This document shows positions 49,417 through 58,204 of a stretch of 64,000 bases of DNA, in pieces. Source of the stretch: Mycolicibacterium sp. BiH015 (GTDB lineage Bacteria > Actinomycetota > Actinomycetes > Mycobacteriales > Mycobacteriaceae); assembly GCF_027706845.1 (NCBI RefSeq), contig NZ_JAQGCZ010000006.1, positions 62,001-126,000 of the forward strand. Direction: 5' to 3'. The notes under the pieces are model-generated. The model had not been told where the DNA came from and searched no databases. It worked only from the letters and a program-made list of their open reading frames with translations. Positions within the stretch are counted from its first letter, which is position 1; each line of letters opens with the position of its first letter. The position numbers and the translations under genes are program-made.

Positions 49417-50397
49417 CTAGCTCGCGGCCACGACGATGGGCGCGGGCACCCCGGTCGAGCGGCGCCACAGCCGGCTCAGTCCACTGACCCGCGACAGCAG
49501 TGACGTGCCCTCCCCGGTGCGCGATTCCAGCGCCTGCTCCGGCGGCTCACCGGTGATGAACTCGCCCAACTCGTCGCAGAGGGCCGGCAGCAATTGCTTG
49601 GCGGCCAGCTCGTAGCCGGCCGCGGAGGGATGGAACATGTCGGGGGAGAAGAGCAGTTCCGGGGTCTTGTAGAAGTGCGGTGACAGCAGGTCGGAGAACG
49701 GCACCGGGACACCGCCCGCGGCACGCACCGACGCGGCCTGAGCCCGGGCGAGCCGCAGACCCTGACTGCGTGCCACCCACCGCAGTGGCTGCGGGATCGC
49801 CTTGATCACCCCGAAGTCCGGACAGGTGCCGACGACCACGACGGCTCCTGCCGCTCGCAGCCGCGATACCGCGCGCCCGACGCGCCGCGCCGACGGGCCG
49901 GTGCCGTTGGGCCGGGTGATGTCGTTGGCGCCGATCATGATCACCGCGGCGTCCGGCGGTGGGCCGGCGACGAACATCGCGTCGATCTGCCCCGCGAGAC
50001 CTTTGGACGTGGCGCCGACGATGGCCTTGGTGCTCAGCCGGATCCGCTTGCCCGATTCCTCGGCAAGGCCTCTGGCGAGCAGGACGCCGGGCACCTCGTC
50101 GGCGTCGGTGCACCCGTATCCGGTGGCCGTGGAATCACCGAAGATCATCAGATGCAGGTCGAACGGGATGCCGCGGTGCCACCGTTCGGGTGGTCCGCCA
50201 CCGGGGGCGTAGACGCCGTCGGCGCGGGGCGGGACGTCCCAGGACTTCGGGATGATCCGGCGCGCCTGGTCGGCCTGGCCGGTCAGCAGGTTCCTCGCTC
50301 CGACGTAGGCGGTACCGGTCGAGGCCAGGGTGGCCGCGGCCGCCAGCGCGACAGTCGACTTTCGCGGTGCGCTGAGGCGCACGCGGTAGGTGCCCAC
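49417..50397 (-). CDS. SGNH/GDSL esterase with N-terminal signal (Rv1075c homologue)
   Basis: The 326-residue protein has an N-terminal hydrophobic segment (VALAAAATLASTGTAYVGA), probably exporting it. The SGNH catalytic blocks are present: IFGDSTATGYGC (Ser nucleophile), GATSKGLAG (Gly), MIGANDITR (Asn) and SPDMFHPSAAGYELAA (Asp/His). It is therefore an extracytoplasmic esterase. GTG 50397 has no ribosome site but TAAACT lies 7 nt upstream, suggesting a leaderless mRNA. Confidence 0.88.
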   Translation of the reverse strand: MGTYRVRLSAPRKSTVALAAAATLASTGTAYVGARNLLTGQADQARRIIPKSWDVPPRADGVYAPGGGPPERWHRGIPFDLHLMIFGDSTATGYGCTDADEVPGVLLARGLAEESGKRIRLSTKAIVGATSKGLAGQIDAMFVAGPPPDAAVIMIGANDITRPNGTGPSARRVGRAVSRLRAAGAVVVVGTCPDFGVIKAIPQPLRWVARSQGLRLARAQAASVRAAGGVPVPFSDLLSPHFYKTPELLFSPDMFHPSAAGYELAAKQLLPALCDELGEFITGEPPEQALESRTGEGTSLLSRVSGLSRLWRRSTGVPAPIVVAAS

Positions 50398-50404
50398 GAC
50401 CGCA

Positions 50405-50410
50405 AGTTTA
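50405..50410 (-). promoter_or_regulatory. candidate -10 box for leaderless transcript
   Basis: TAAACT on the minus strand, 7 nt before GTG 50397 of the SGNH esterase gene. Confidence 0.5.
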
Positions 50411-50591
50411 AAGGGGATTTCCGCGGCTACGCGGGTCGTAACGGGCACAACCGGTCACAGTGCGGTATCAACTCCGGTACCAAAAGTGTTTAACCAATTG
50501 TGATAATGGTTACAAGTGCCAAGCTAAGTTACGAGGTTGTCTGAGTAACTCGGCTTATCCCGGCTCTACATCGGCGTAGGAAGTGGTGGCG

Positions 50592-51662
50592 ATGACGGCA
50601 CCCAGCAAGGTTCCGACAACACCTCATGCTGCGATCACTGCAGCTCGAGGGGGTAAAGCGCGGAAGTTCCCGGTCTCTGACGGCGCGCCGGTGGAGGTCA
50701 TCGAAGACGGCCCGAGCCTCGCAGGCCGCTTGATGGGCCTGGCCGCGATGGCGACGATCAAGCCGTTCCTGAGCGTTGGTAGCTATGCCCCCAAGCTTCC
50801 CTGGCCGTGGGGATTGGTGGACTTCGCCGCGCGCGTGCTGAAGCCGGCGCCCGGCACCGTACGCGCCACCATCGCGCTGCCCCACTGCACCGCGCAGCTC
50901 GTCAGGGCCGCGGGCGTGCTGCCCGCCGACGGTAAGCGCACCGTGATCCTGTACCTGCACGGCGGGGCGTTCCTGACGTGCGGTGTGAACACCCACGGCC
51001 GACTCGTCACGGCGCTGTCCAAGTGCGCCGACGCGCCGGCGCTCGTCGTCAACTACCGGATGATCCCGAAGCACTCGGTCGGTACAGCGCTCGACGACTG
51101 CTACGACGCCTACAAGTGGTTGCGGGAGACGGGGTACCAGCCCGACCAGATCGTCCTGGCCGGCGACTCGGCGGGCGGCTACCTCGCGCTGGCCCTCGCA
51201 GAACGGCTCCAGGCCGGCGGCATCAACGGTTTCGTCGGGGAGACCCCCGCCGCGATCGTCACCATGTCACCGCTGTTCGAGATCGACAACGAGGCCCGAG
51301 CCGACCATCCGAACATCCGCACCGATGTGATGTTCCCGCCCAAGGCATTCCATGCACTCGTCGAGCTCATCGAGGACGCCGCTTCCCGCCGCATCGTCGA
51401 CGGCGTCCCCGAAGAGGTGTACGAGCCGCTCGACCACATCGAGCCCGGCCTGCCCCGAACGCTCATCCACGTGTCCGGATCAGAGGTTCTGCTGAGCGAT
51501 GCGCGGAAGGCGGCGCGCCTGCTCGCCGCGTCGGGTGTGCCCGTCGAGGTTCGGATCTGGCCTGGTCAGATGCATGTGTTCCAGCTCGGGGCGCCTGCGG
51601 TCGCCGAAGCCAGCCGCTCGATCAAGCAGATCGGCGAGTACATCCGAGAGGCCACCTGGTAG
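50592..51662 (+). CDS. lipU: HSL-family alpha/beta-hydrolase (LipU, Rv1076 homologue)
   Basis: The 356-residue hydrolase of the hormone-sensitive-lipase group has the LYLHGGAFLTCG oxyanion motif, the GDSAGGYLALAL nucleophile elbow, then GSEVLLSD (Asp) and WPGQMHVFQL (His). It probably hydrolyses short acyl esters. ATG 50592 is favoured because AGGAAG lies 8 nt upstream; GTG 50583 is an alternative. The name rests on motif class and position between Rv1075c and cbs. Confidence 0.88.
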   Translation: MTAPSKVPTTPHAAITAARGGKARKFPVSDGAPVEVIEDGPSLAGRLMGLAAMATIKPFLSVGSYAPKLPWPWGLVDFAARVLKPAPGTVRATIALPHCTAQLVRAAGVLPADGKRTVILYLHGGAFLTCGVNTHGRLVTALSKCADAPALVVNYRMIPKHSVGTALDDCYDAYKWLRETGYQPDQIVLAGDSAGGYLALALAERLQAGGINGFVGETPAAIVTMSPLFEIDNEARADHPNIRTDVMFPPKAFHALVELIEDAASRRIVDGVPEEVYEPLDHIEPGLPRTLIHVSGSEVLLSDARKAARLLAASGVPVEVRIWPGQMHVFQLGAPAVAEASRSIKQIGEYIREATW

Positions 51663-51691
51663 CCGCTCGCCGGGCCTGAGACGATGGAGGC

Positions 51692-53086
51692 ATGCGGATC
51701 GCCCGGCACATCAGTGAGCTCATCGGCAATACCCCTCTGGTGCAGTTGAACTCAGTTGTCCCACCGGGTGCTGGCACGGTGGCTGCCAAGATCGAATACC
51801 TCAACCCCGGCGGCAGCTCCAAGGACCGCATCGCGGTCAAGATGATCGACGCCGCCGAGGCCAGCGGAGAGCTCAAGCCCGGCGGCACCATCGTCGAACC
51901 CACCTCGGGGAACACCGGCGTCGGCCTGGCGCTCGTCGCCCAGCAGCGCGGCTACAAGTGCATCTTCGTCTGCCCGGACAAGGTCAGCGAGGACAAGCAG
52001 AACGTGCTGCGGGCCTACGGCGCCGAGGTCGTGGTGTGCCCGACAGCTGTGGCACCCGACGATCCGGCGAGCTACTACAGCGTGTCCAACCGCCTCGTCG
52101 AGGAGATCGACGGCGCCTGGAAGCCCGACCAGTACTCCAACCCGATGGGCCCGGAGAGCCACTACGAGACGACAGGCCCCGAGATCTGGGCCGACACGGA
52201 CGGCAAGATCACCCACTTCGTCACCGGCGTCGGCACGGGCGGCACGATCACCGGGACCGGCCGATACCTCAAGGAGGTGTCCGGCGGCAGGGTGAAGATC
52301 GTCGGCGTCGACCCCGAAGGCTCGGTGTACTCGGGCGGCACCGGCCGTCCCTACCTCGTCGAGGGCGTGGGCGAGGACTTCTGGCCCTCGGCCTACGACC
52401 CGTCCGTCCCCGATGAGATCATCGCGGTCTCCGACGCCGACTCGTTCGAGATGACCCGACGGCTCGCGCGCGAAGAAGCTCTGCTGGTCGGCGGGTCCTG
52501 TGGGATGGCCGCCGTCGGCGCGATCAAGGTCGCCGAACGGGAAGGGCCCGATGCCCTTGTCGTCGTGCTGCTGCCCGACGGCGGACGTGGCTATCTCTCA
52601 AAGATTTTCAACGACGGGTGGATGTCGTCGTACGGCTTCCTGCGCAGCAGGCTCGACGGCTCGGTCGAGGAATCGACGGTCGGTGACGTGTTGCGCGGCA
52701 AGTCCGGTGCGCTGCCGGACCTCGTCCACACGCATCCGTCGGAAACCGTGCGCGACGCCATCGGAATCCTGCGCGAGTACGGCGTCTCCCAGATGCCCGT
52801 GGTCGGCGCCGAACCGCCGGTGATGGCCGGTGAGGTGGCCGGCAGTGTCTCCGAGCGCGAGCTGGTCTCGGCGGTGTTCGAGGGACGCGCCAAGCTCGCC
52901 GACGCCGTATCACAGCACATGAGCCCGCCGCTGCCGCTGATCGGTGCGGGCGAACTGGTCAGCGCAGCCGCCAAGACCCTGCGGGAGTGCGACGCGGTGA
53001 TGGTTGTCGAAGAGGGCAAGCCGGCCGGCGTCCTGACCCGCCACGATCTTCTCGGCTACCTGTCGGACGGCACTTCACGTCGCTGA
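51692..53086 (+). CDS. cbs: cystathionine beta-synthase
   Basis: The 464-residue enzyme condenses serine and homocysteine to cystathionine. The PLP lysine is K44 in NPGGSSKDRIAV; PTSGNTGVGLALVAQQRG and the phosphate loop GVGTGGTITGTGRYLKE are typical of fold-type II. A C-terminal CBS-domain pair (about residues 335-460: DLVHTHPSETVRDAIGIL and VSQHMSPPLPLIGAGE) suggests nucleotide or SAM regulation. ATGGAGGC provides the ribosome site. Together with metB downstream it forms the transsulfuration pair. Confidence 0.95.
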   Translation: MRIARHISELIGNTPLVQLNSVVPPGAGTVAAKIEYLNPGGSSKDRIAVKMIDAAEASGELKPGGTIVEPTSGNTGVGLALVAQQRGYKCIFVCPDKVSEDKQNVLRAYGAEVVVCPTAVAPDDPASYYSVSNRLVEEIDGAWKPDQYSNPMGPESHYETTGPEIWADTDGKITHFVTGVGTGGTITGTGRYLKEVSGGRVKIVGVDPEGSVYSGGTGRPYLVEGVGEDFWPSAYDPSVPDEIIAVSDADSFEMTRRLAREEALLVGGSCGMAAVGAIKVAEREGPDALVVVLLPDGGRGYLSKIFNDGWMSSYGFLRSRLDGSVEESTVGDVLRGKSGALPDLVHTHPSETVRDAIGILREYGVSQMPVVGAEPPVMAGEVAGSVSERELVSAVFEGRAKLADAVSQHMSPPLPLIGAGELVSAAAKTLRECDAVMVVEEGKPAGVLTRHDLLGYLSDGTSRR

Positions 53087-53172
53087 AGCGTCAGCCCTGG
53101 CAAACATTGGCCCGGTGCGGGGTCTCGGGGTGTCGACTGGCCGGAAAACCCTGTTGGAATGCTGTTCTCGGG

Positions 53173-53178
53173 TAGGGT
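53173..53178 (+). promoter_or_regulatory. candidate -10 box of the pra-remnant transcription unit
   Basis: TAGGGT lies about 43 nt before the pra-remnant start codon in the gap after cbs. It would still drive the intact Pro-rich gene downstream. Confidence 0.4.
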
Positions 53179-53220
53179 AAGCACGCTTTGTTCCCAGCTC
53201 TGCGCGACCGGAGGAGCGTG

Positions 53221-53606
53221 ATGACAGACCAACCGCCAGGTGGCGGGCAGCCTCTTCGGTATCGGCAGACACAAACCAGCAACCACTTTCGGTTGGCTGA
53301 CGCTGTTGATGTGTATGGCGGCGTCGGTTACCTTCCAGGCTTGGAACCACGGCTATACCAGAGGCAGCACGCGGCCCAGCATCGGCAAGTCGGTCATGAA
53401 GTTTCGAGTTGTGAGCGAGAAGACTTGGAGAACAATCGGTTTCGGGCTTTCCGTAGTCCGCCGGCCGGCCCACACCATGGACGCGGCGATCTGCTGTGTC
53501 GGGTAGTTGTTCCCGCTGCGGGACACCAAGCGTCAGACCATCGCAGACAAGACAATGGGGACGGTCTGCGTAGCGCTTCGACCACGATTGAGATCAGGAG
53601 AAATCG
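53221..53606 (+). pseudogene. degenerate pra (Rv1078-like) Pro-rich RDD membrane protein
   Basis: ATG 53221 with GGAGG upstream begins MTDQPPGGGQP as in Pro-rich antigen Pra. The Pro-rich region and first helices are then missing and the frame shifts. The C-terminal RDD part is recognisable in another frame: AWNHGYTRGSTRPSIGKSVM, FRVVSEKTWRTIGFGLSVV and HTMDAAICCVG. It is interrupted by TAG at 53504-53506, after which LFPLRDTKRQTIADKTMGTV continues. The same segments are intact in the gene at 54648 (GSSLGKSVMGFRVVSENTW, DPRRQTLADKLMGTV). The gene is thus inactivated by an internal deletion, frameshift and nonsense codon. Confidence 0.85.
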
Positions 53607-54578
53607 ATGACAGAGAATCCGCCGCCCGGTGGCTATCCGCCTCCCCCTCCCGGGGGCTACCCGCCCCCGCCACCTCCCAGTGGCGGCGGTTTCCCGCCGC
53701 CTCCACCCGGGGGTGGATACCAGCCGCCGCCTCCGCCTCCCGGTGGCGGTTTCCCGCCGCAGGAACCCGGCGGTTATCAGCCGCCCCCGACCGGCGGATA
53801 TGGGGCGCCGCAGGGTTTCGGACCTCCGCAGGGCGGCTTTCCCCCGCCACAGGGCTACCCGCCGGTCGGCGGACCGCCCGCCTACAACGTCGGTGACGCA
53901 TTCGGCTGGGCGTGGAACAAGTTCACCAAGAACGCCGTCCCGCTCATCGTGGCGACGCTGGTCTTCGTCGTCGTCGTCGCGGCCCTACAGGGCATCATCA
54001 ACGTCATTCAGATGCTGGTCTCTCCGGGCGAGACGAGCTATGTCGCCGACGACAGCGGGCTGTCCTTCTCGTATGCCGCCACCGGCTTCGCGGGCATACT
54101 CGTGTCGATCGTCGGCTGGTTCCTCACCCTGATCGTGACGGCGGCCATCCAATCGGCCTACCTCGGCGGCATTTTCGACATCGCCAACGGGCAGCAGGTC
54201 AGCGTCGGGTCGTTCTTCAAACCGCGCAACATCGGCAACGTGGTGATCGCGAGCCTGATCACGGGCGTCGTCTCCACCATCGGCTATTTCCTGTGCGTCC
54301 TGCCGGGCCTGATCGCGAGCTTCCTGTTCATGTTCACCACGATCGCGGTGCTCGACCGCAATTTGTCGCCGATCGATGCGATCAAGTCGAGCTTCGAGAC
54401 GGTGAAGAACAACCTGGGGCCCGCGTTGCTCACCGCGTTGGCGGCCGCCGCCGTCATCATCGTCGGTTTCCTGCTCTGCGGCATCGGCATTCTGGTGGGT
54501 GCCCCGCTGGCCACCCTGCTTCTGGTGTACGCCTACCGGTCGCTCAACGGGGGATACGTCGCGCCTGCCACCCCGTAA
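53607..54578 (+). CDS. Pro/Gly-rich transmembrane protein (Rv2560-like)
   Basis: The 323-residue protein has a cytoplasmic N-terminus of about 95 residues made of PPPPGGY-type repeats. A membrane domain with five to six helices follows (VATLVFVVVVAALQGII, GILVSIVGWFLTLIVTAAIQ, VVIASLITGVVSTIGYFLCVLPGLIA, ALLTALAAAAVIIVGFLLCG). The pattern LPGLIASFLFMFTTIAVLD with IDAIKSSFETVKNN is that of the DUF975/glycerophosphodiester-phosphodiesterase membrane-domain-like group. The function is unknown; it resembles M. tuberculosis Rv2560. Ribosome site AGGAG. Confidence 0.85.
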   Translation: MTENPPPGGYPPPPPGGYPPPPPPSGGGFPPPPPGGGYQPPPPPPGGGFPPQEPGGYQPPPTGGYGAPQGFGPPQGGFPPPQGYPPVGGPPAYNVGDAFGWAWNKFTKNAVPLIVATLVFVVVVAALQGIINVIQMLVSPGETSYVADDSGLSFSYAATGFAGILVSIVGWFLTLIVTAAIQSAYLGGIFDIANGQQVSVGSFFKPRNIGNVVIASLITGVVSTIGYFLCVLPGLIASFLFMFTTIAVLDRNLSPIDAIKSSFETVKNNLGPALLTALAAAAVIIVGFLLCGIGILVGAPLATLLLVYAYRSLNGGYVAPATP

Positions 54579-54592
54579 CCCCTCGCTGTCGA

Positions 54593-54626
54593 TGTCGGCG
54601 TGCTCGATGTTTCGAGCACGCCGACA
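54593..54626 (+). terminator. perfect 15-bp stem-loop between Pro-rich and RDD genes
   Basis: TGTCGGCGTGCTCGA (54593-54607) pairs perfectly with 54612-54626 around a 4-nt loop (TGTT). It is followed by TTGTGTTG, a weak T tract. It is 14 nt after the stop of the Pro-rich gene and 21 nt before the TTG start of the RDD gene, so it could terminate or attenuate. Confidence 0.75.
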
Positions 54627-54647
54627 TTGTGTTGTGGGAAGGCAGAT

Positions 54648-55133
54648 TTGAACAAGGGTGCCTACACCCGGTGGCTCACTCGCTTGGGTGCGTTCGTGAT
54701 CGACGGGACGCCTCTGCTCGTGGGCTGGGTCATCTGGGAAGTGGTGGCCGTGGCCGGCGCGCCCACCGAGTGCGTGACCTATGACAACGGCGGGGTGGCG
54801 TGCACGGCCCTGCACTCACCCGAGGGTGACACCGTGGGTGTGCTGACGGTGATTCTGACGATCGTCTACCTCGGATGGAATTTCGGCTACCTCCAGGGCA
54901 GAAGCGGGTCGAGCCTCGGCAAGTCGGTGATGGGTTTCCGTGTGGTGAGCGAAAACACCTGGCAGCCGCTCGGATTCGGGGCCTCCGCGCTCCGCCAGAC
55001 CCTCCACCTTGTCGACGCCGCGCTGTGCGGCGTCGGCTTCCTGCTCCCGATTCTCGACCCGAGGCGTCAAACCCTGGCAGACAAGCTGATGGGCACGGTC
55101 TGCGTGCCGGTGCGGCCTAGCGGAACGCGCTGA
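54648..55133 (+). CDS. RDD-family membrane protein (Pra-like without Pro-rich region)
   Basis: The 161-residue protein is an RDD domain: WLTRLGAFVIDGTPLLVGWVIWEV (Arg/Asp in helix 1), VLTVILTIVYLGWNFGYLQG, GSSLGKSVMGFRVVSE and DAALCGVGFLLPILDPRRQTLADKLMGTV. TTG 54648 is the likely start, with GGAAGG 5 nt upstream. It is an intact relative of the degenerate pra copy 1.1 kb upstream. RDD proteins are membrane proteins of largely unknown role; some act in Na+/H+ exchange. It converges with and overlaps the acyl-CoA dehydrogenase gene by 17 bp. Confidence 0.85.
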   Translation: MNKGAYTRWLTRLGAFVIDGTPLLVGWVIWEVVAVAGAPTECVTYDNGGVACTALHSPEGDTVGVLTVILTIVYLGWNFGYLQGRSGSSLGKSVMGFRVVSENTWQPLGFGASALRQTLHLVDAALCGVGFLLPILDPRRQTLADKLMGTVCVPVRPSGTR

Positions 55134-56295
55134 CGCCGGTCAGCGCCTCTCCGATCACCAGCTGGTGCACCTCGGAGGTGCCCTCATAGGTGAGAACCGA
55201 CTCAAGGTTGTTGGCGTGCCGCAGCACCGGATACTCGAGAGTGACCCCGTTGGCGCCCAGCAGGGTTCGGCACTGACGGGCGATCTTGAGTGCTTCCCTG
55301 ACATTGTTGAGCTTTCCGACGCTGATCTGCTCGGGGCGGATCCGGCCGTCGTCCTTGAGGCGGCCGAGATGCAGGGCGAGCAGCTGGGCCTTGCCGAGTT
55401 CGACTGCCATGTCGGCGATCTTGGCCTGTGTCAGCTGATATCCCGCGAGCGGCTTGTCGAACACCTCACGGCTGCCGACATAGTCCAGTGTGGTCTCCAG
55501 GCAGTCCCGCGCCGCCCCGACCGCGCCGAACACGATGCCGAACCGCGCCTCCGACAAGCACGCCAGGGGGCCTGACAGCCCCTGGGCACCAGGAAGTTTC
55601 GCATCGTCGGGCAGCCGGACGTCATCGAGGGTGAACTCCGAGGTGATCGACGCCCGCAGGGACAACTTGTGCGTCATCTCTCGCGCCGAGAATCCCGGCG
55701 TCGACGTCGGGACCGCGAAGCCGATAACTCCTTCCTTCGACCTGGCCCACACAATTGCGACGTCGGCGACCGACGCGTTGGTGATCCACATCTTGGAGCC
55801 GTTGAGGATCCAGTCCGAGCCGTCCCGGCGCGCCGTGGTGCGCATCCCGCCCGGGTTGGAGCCGAAGTCGGGTTCGGTCAGGCCGAAGCAGCCGATCAGC
55901 TCACCGGCGGCCATGCCCGGCAGCCACTGCCGGCGCTGCTCCTCGCTGCCCCAGCGATGGATCGCGAACATCGCCAGGGAGCCCTGCACCGAGACCAGGC
56001 TGCGCAGGCCGCTGTCGACGGCCTCCAACTCCTGGCACACCAGCCCGTAGGCCGTCGCCGTGGAGCCGCCGCAGCCGTAACCCGTCAGGTGCATGCCGAG
56101 TAGGCCCAGCTTGCCTATCTCGGCGGCGAGGTCGCGGACGGGCACGTGACCGGCCTCGAACCATTCGGCGATGTGCGGGCGCAGCCGTTGCTCGCCGAAC
56201 TCGCGCACCATGGTGCGCAGGTCGCGGTCCTCGGCGCTCAGCAGTGAGTCAAGATCGAGGAGGCTTTCGATCGTGGCGGTCGCAGTGGTGGACAT
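55117..56295 (-). CDS. acyl-CoA dehydrogenase (glutaryl-CoA dehydrogenase-like)
   Basis: The 392-residue flavoenzyme has IGCFGLTEPDFGSNPGGMRTTARRDGSDWILNGSKMWITNASVADVAIVWA split over the FAD/CoA region, ARFGIVFGAVGAARDCLE, and LTYEGTSEVHQLVIG with the catalytic Glu in YEGTSE. The TEPDFGSNPGGM and RTLLGANGV segments fit the glutaryl-CoA dehydrogenase subgroup, which acts in lysine/tryptophan degradation. ATG 56295 or TTG 56301 starts the gene. It lies between the cbs and metB neighbourhoods, where M. tuberculosis has no such gene (recollection). Confidence 0.9.
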   Translation of the reverse strand: MSTTATATIESLLDLDSLLSAEDRDLRTMVREFGEQRLRPHIAEWFEAGHVPVRDLAAEIGKLGLLGMHLTGYGCGGSTATAYGLVCQELEAVDSGLRSLVSVQGSLAMFAIHRWGSEEQRRQWLPGMAAGELIGCFGLTEPDFGSNPGGMRTTARRDGSDWILNGSKMWITNASVADVAIVWARSKEGVIGFAVPTSTPGFSAREMTHKLSLRASITSEFTLDDVRLPDDAKLPGAQGLSGPLACLSEARFGIVFGAVGAARDCLETTLDYVGSREVFDKPLAGYQLTQAKIADMAVELGKAQLLALHLGRLKDDGRIRPEQISVGKLNNVREALKIARQCRTLLGANGVTLEYPVLRHANNLESVLTYEGTSEVHQLVIGEALTGVSAFR

Positions 56296-56313
56296 GGTCA
56301 AGTTCTACACCGC

Positions 56314-56319
56314 TAGCCT
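56314..56319 (+). promoter_or_regulatory. candidate -10 box for leaderless metB transcript
   Basis: TAGCCT ends 7 nt before ATG 56327; metB has no Shine-Dalgarno sequence. Confidence 0.5.
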
Positions 56320-56326
56320 TGCGACC

Positions 56327-57499
56327 ATGAGCGAGCAGCGATCAGCAGCCGACCACTACCGCGCCTACGGGCCTGCCACGAAGGCCATTCACGCTGGTTA
56401 CCGGCCCGACCCGGCTACCGGCGTCGTCAATCCGCCGATCTATGCGAGCTCGACGTTCGCGCAGGACGGGGTCGGCGGGCTGCGCGGCGGGTTCGAGTAC
56501 GCGCGCACCGGTAACCCGACCCGCGCCGTCTTGGAGAACGCGCTCGCCGCCGTCGAGGGTGCGTCCTACGGACGTGCGTTCAGCTCCGGTATGGCCGCCA
56601 CCGACTGCGTGCTGCGGGCGGTGCCGAGGCCCGGTGATCATGTCGTGATCCCCGACGACGCCTACGGCGGCACTTTCCGGCTCATCGACAAGGTCTTCAG
56701 CCTGTGGGGGATCAGCTACACGGCGGTGGCGCTGTCCAACCTGGACCTCGTCCGCGCCGCGGTCACCGACCGGACCAAGCTGATCTGGATCGAGACGCCG
56801 ACCAACCCGTTGCTGTCGATCGCCGACATCGCCGCGATCTCTGCGCTGGGTGCCGAGAAGCACGCGAAGGTGTTGGTGGACAACACGTTCGCCTCGCCTG
56901 CGTTACAGCAGCCGTTGGCGCTGGGCGCTGACATCGTGCTGCATTCGACGACCAAGTACATCGGTGGCCACTCCGATGTGGTCGGCGGAGCGCTGCTGAC
57001 CAATGACGAAGCCCTCGATGACGCTTTTGCATTCCTGCAGAACGGGGCGGGCGCGGTGCCGGGGCCGTTCGACGCCTACCTGACGATCCGTGGCCTCAAG
57101 ACGTTGCCGCTGCGGATGCAGCGCCACAGCGAGAATGCCGCCGCGGTCGCCCGGTTCCTCGACGAGCATCCCGCCATCGAGTCCGTGCTCTATCCCGGGC
57201 TGCCGTCGCACCCCGGGCATGAGGTGGCGGCCAAGCAGATGAGCGGCTTCGGCGGCATGGTATCGGTGCGCCTCAAAGGCGGTCCGCAGGCTGCTCGCGA
57301 CTTCTGCGCTCGCACAGACATTTTCATCTTGGCCGAGTCGCTGGGCGGGGTGGAGTCGCTGATCGAGTACCCGGGCGCGATGACGCACGCATCGACCGCG
57401 GGCTCGCAGTTGGAGGTGCCCGACGACCTCGTTCGACTGTCGGTCGGTATCGAGGACGCCGCCGATCTGCTCGGCGACGTCGAGCAGGCCCTGAGCTAG
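56327..57499 (+). CDS. metB: cystathionine gamma-synthase / gamma-lyase family enzyme
   Basis: The 390-residue fold-type I PLP enzyme has K210 in HSTTKYIGGHSDVVGG as the Schiff-base lysine. Other signatures are RTGNPTRAVLENALAAVEGA, AFSSGMAATDCVLRAVPRPGDHVV, LIWIETPTNPLL and AESLGGVESLIEYPGAMTHAS. Sequence alone does not separate gamma-synthase from gamma-lyase activity; the M. tuberculosis counterpart is Rv1079 (metB). With cbs it completes reverse transsulfuration. Its stop shares CTAG with the convergent GPP34 gene. Confidence 0.94.
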   Translation: MSEQRSAADHYRAYGPATKAIHAGYRPDPATGVVNPPIYASSTFAQDGVGGLRGGFEYARTGNPTRAVLENALAAVEGASYGRAFSSGMAATDCVLRAVPRPGDHVVIPDDAYGGTFRLIDKVFSLWGISYTAVALSNLDLVRAAVTDRTKLIWIETPTNPLLSIADIAAISALGAEKHAKVLVDNTFASPALQQPLALGADIVLHSTTKYIGGHSDVVGGALLTNDEALDDAFAFLQNGAGAVPGPFDAYLTIRGLKTLPLRMQRHSENAAAVARFLDEHPAIESVLYPGLPSHPGHEVAAKQMSGFGGMVSVRLKGGPQAARDFCARTDIFILAESLGGVESLIEYPGAMTHASTAGSQLEVPDDLVRLSVGIEDAADLLGDVEQALS

Positions 57500-58167
57500 G
57501 AGAGCTGCGCCAGCGCCTGCCGGACTGCGGAGGCGGTGACGGCGAGATTCGTTTCCGCGAGCGCCGTCGGATACTCGTCAACCCATCTGCCGCCGGCGAT
57601 TTCGCCGGCACGGGCATGCACCCAGCGCCAGCCGCGGTCGTTGAGGCTGAGCAGGGCGCCCAGTCCGTCGACCGCGTGCAGGACCGTGATGATCGCTGCC
57701 GTCACCGGCGGGGGTGGCATGCGGTCGAACAGCGCCGCCATCAGCGCGGCACGCGCCGAGGTGACCCGCTCACGGTCGGTCAGCGGGAAGGCCTGCGTTC
57801 GGCGTAACAGATTGCCGGACTTGATGGTTCGGCGGATCTGACCCGACTGCTCCAAACGGGTGACCAGTCGCTCCCTGGTGTCTTTTCCGAGCTTCTTGAT
57901 CGCGGCATCCGGGCGCAGCGGCTTGGCCTGCAGCAATTCGAACGCCGGAGCCACCACAGGATCGATCGGACCGGGCCCGACGAGGGCCACCAGGCGACCC
58001 GGCTGCACCGGTTCGCCGTCCACCGCCGGGCGGACGCGACAGTCGAGGGCGAGGTCGAGCAGTGAAGCCGCCGCGAGGACATGGTCGAGGCGCGGGCTGT
58101 CGAGCCCGGGCTCGGCAGATGCATTGTCCAGCAGCAGCAGAAACAGGTCCTCTGCGATCCGGGCCAT
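57496..58167 (-). CDS. GPP34/GOLPH3-family protein
   Basis: The 223-residue, mostly helical protein matches the bacterial GPP34 pattern: IAEDLFLLLLDNASAEPGLDSPRLDHVLAAASLLDLALDCRV at the start (split here by eye), GKDTRERLVTRLEQSGQIRR in the middle and AALMAALFDRMPPPPVTAAIITVLHAVDGL at the end. Eukaryotic GOLPH3 binds PI4P; bacterial members are of unknown role and common in actinobacteria. It lies between metB and greA homologues. Confidence 0.86.
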   Translation of the reverse strand: MARIAEDLFLLLLDNASAEPGLDSPRLDHVLAAASLLDLALDCRVRPAVDGEPVQPGRLVALVGPGPIDPVVAPAFELLQAKPLRPDAAIKKLGKDTRERLVTRLEQSGQIRRTIKSGNLLRRTQAFPLTDRERVTSARAALMAALFDRMPPPPVTAAIITVLHAVDGLGALLSLNDRGWRWVHARAGEIAGGRWVDEYPTALAETNLAVTASAVRQALAQLS

Positions 58168-58204
58168 GCCGGGAGACTAACCCGGTGTCACCGGGCCCGC
58201 CGAA

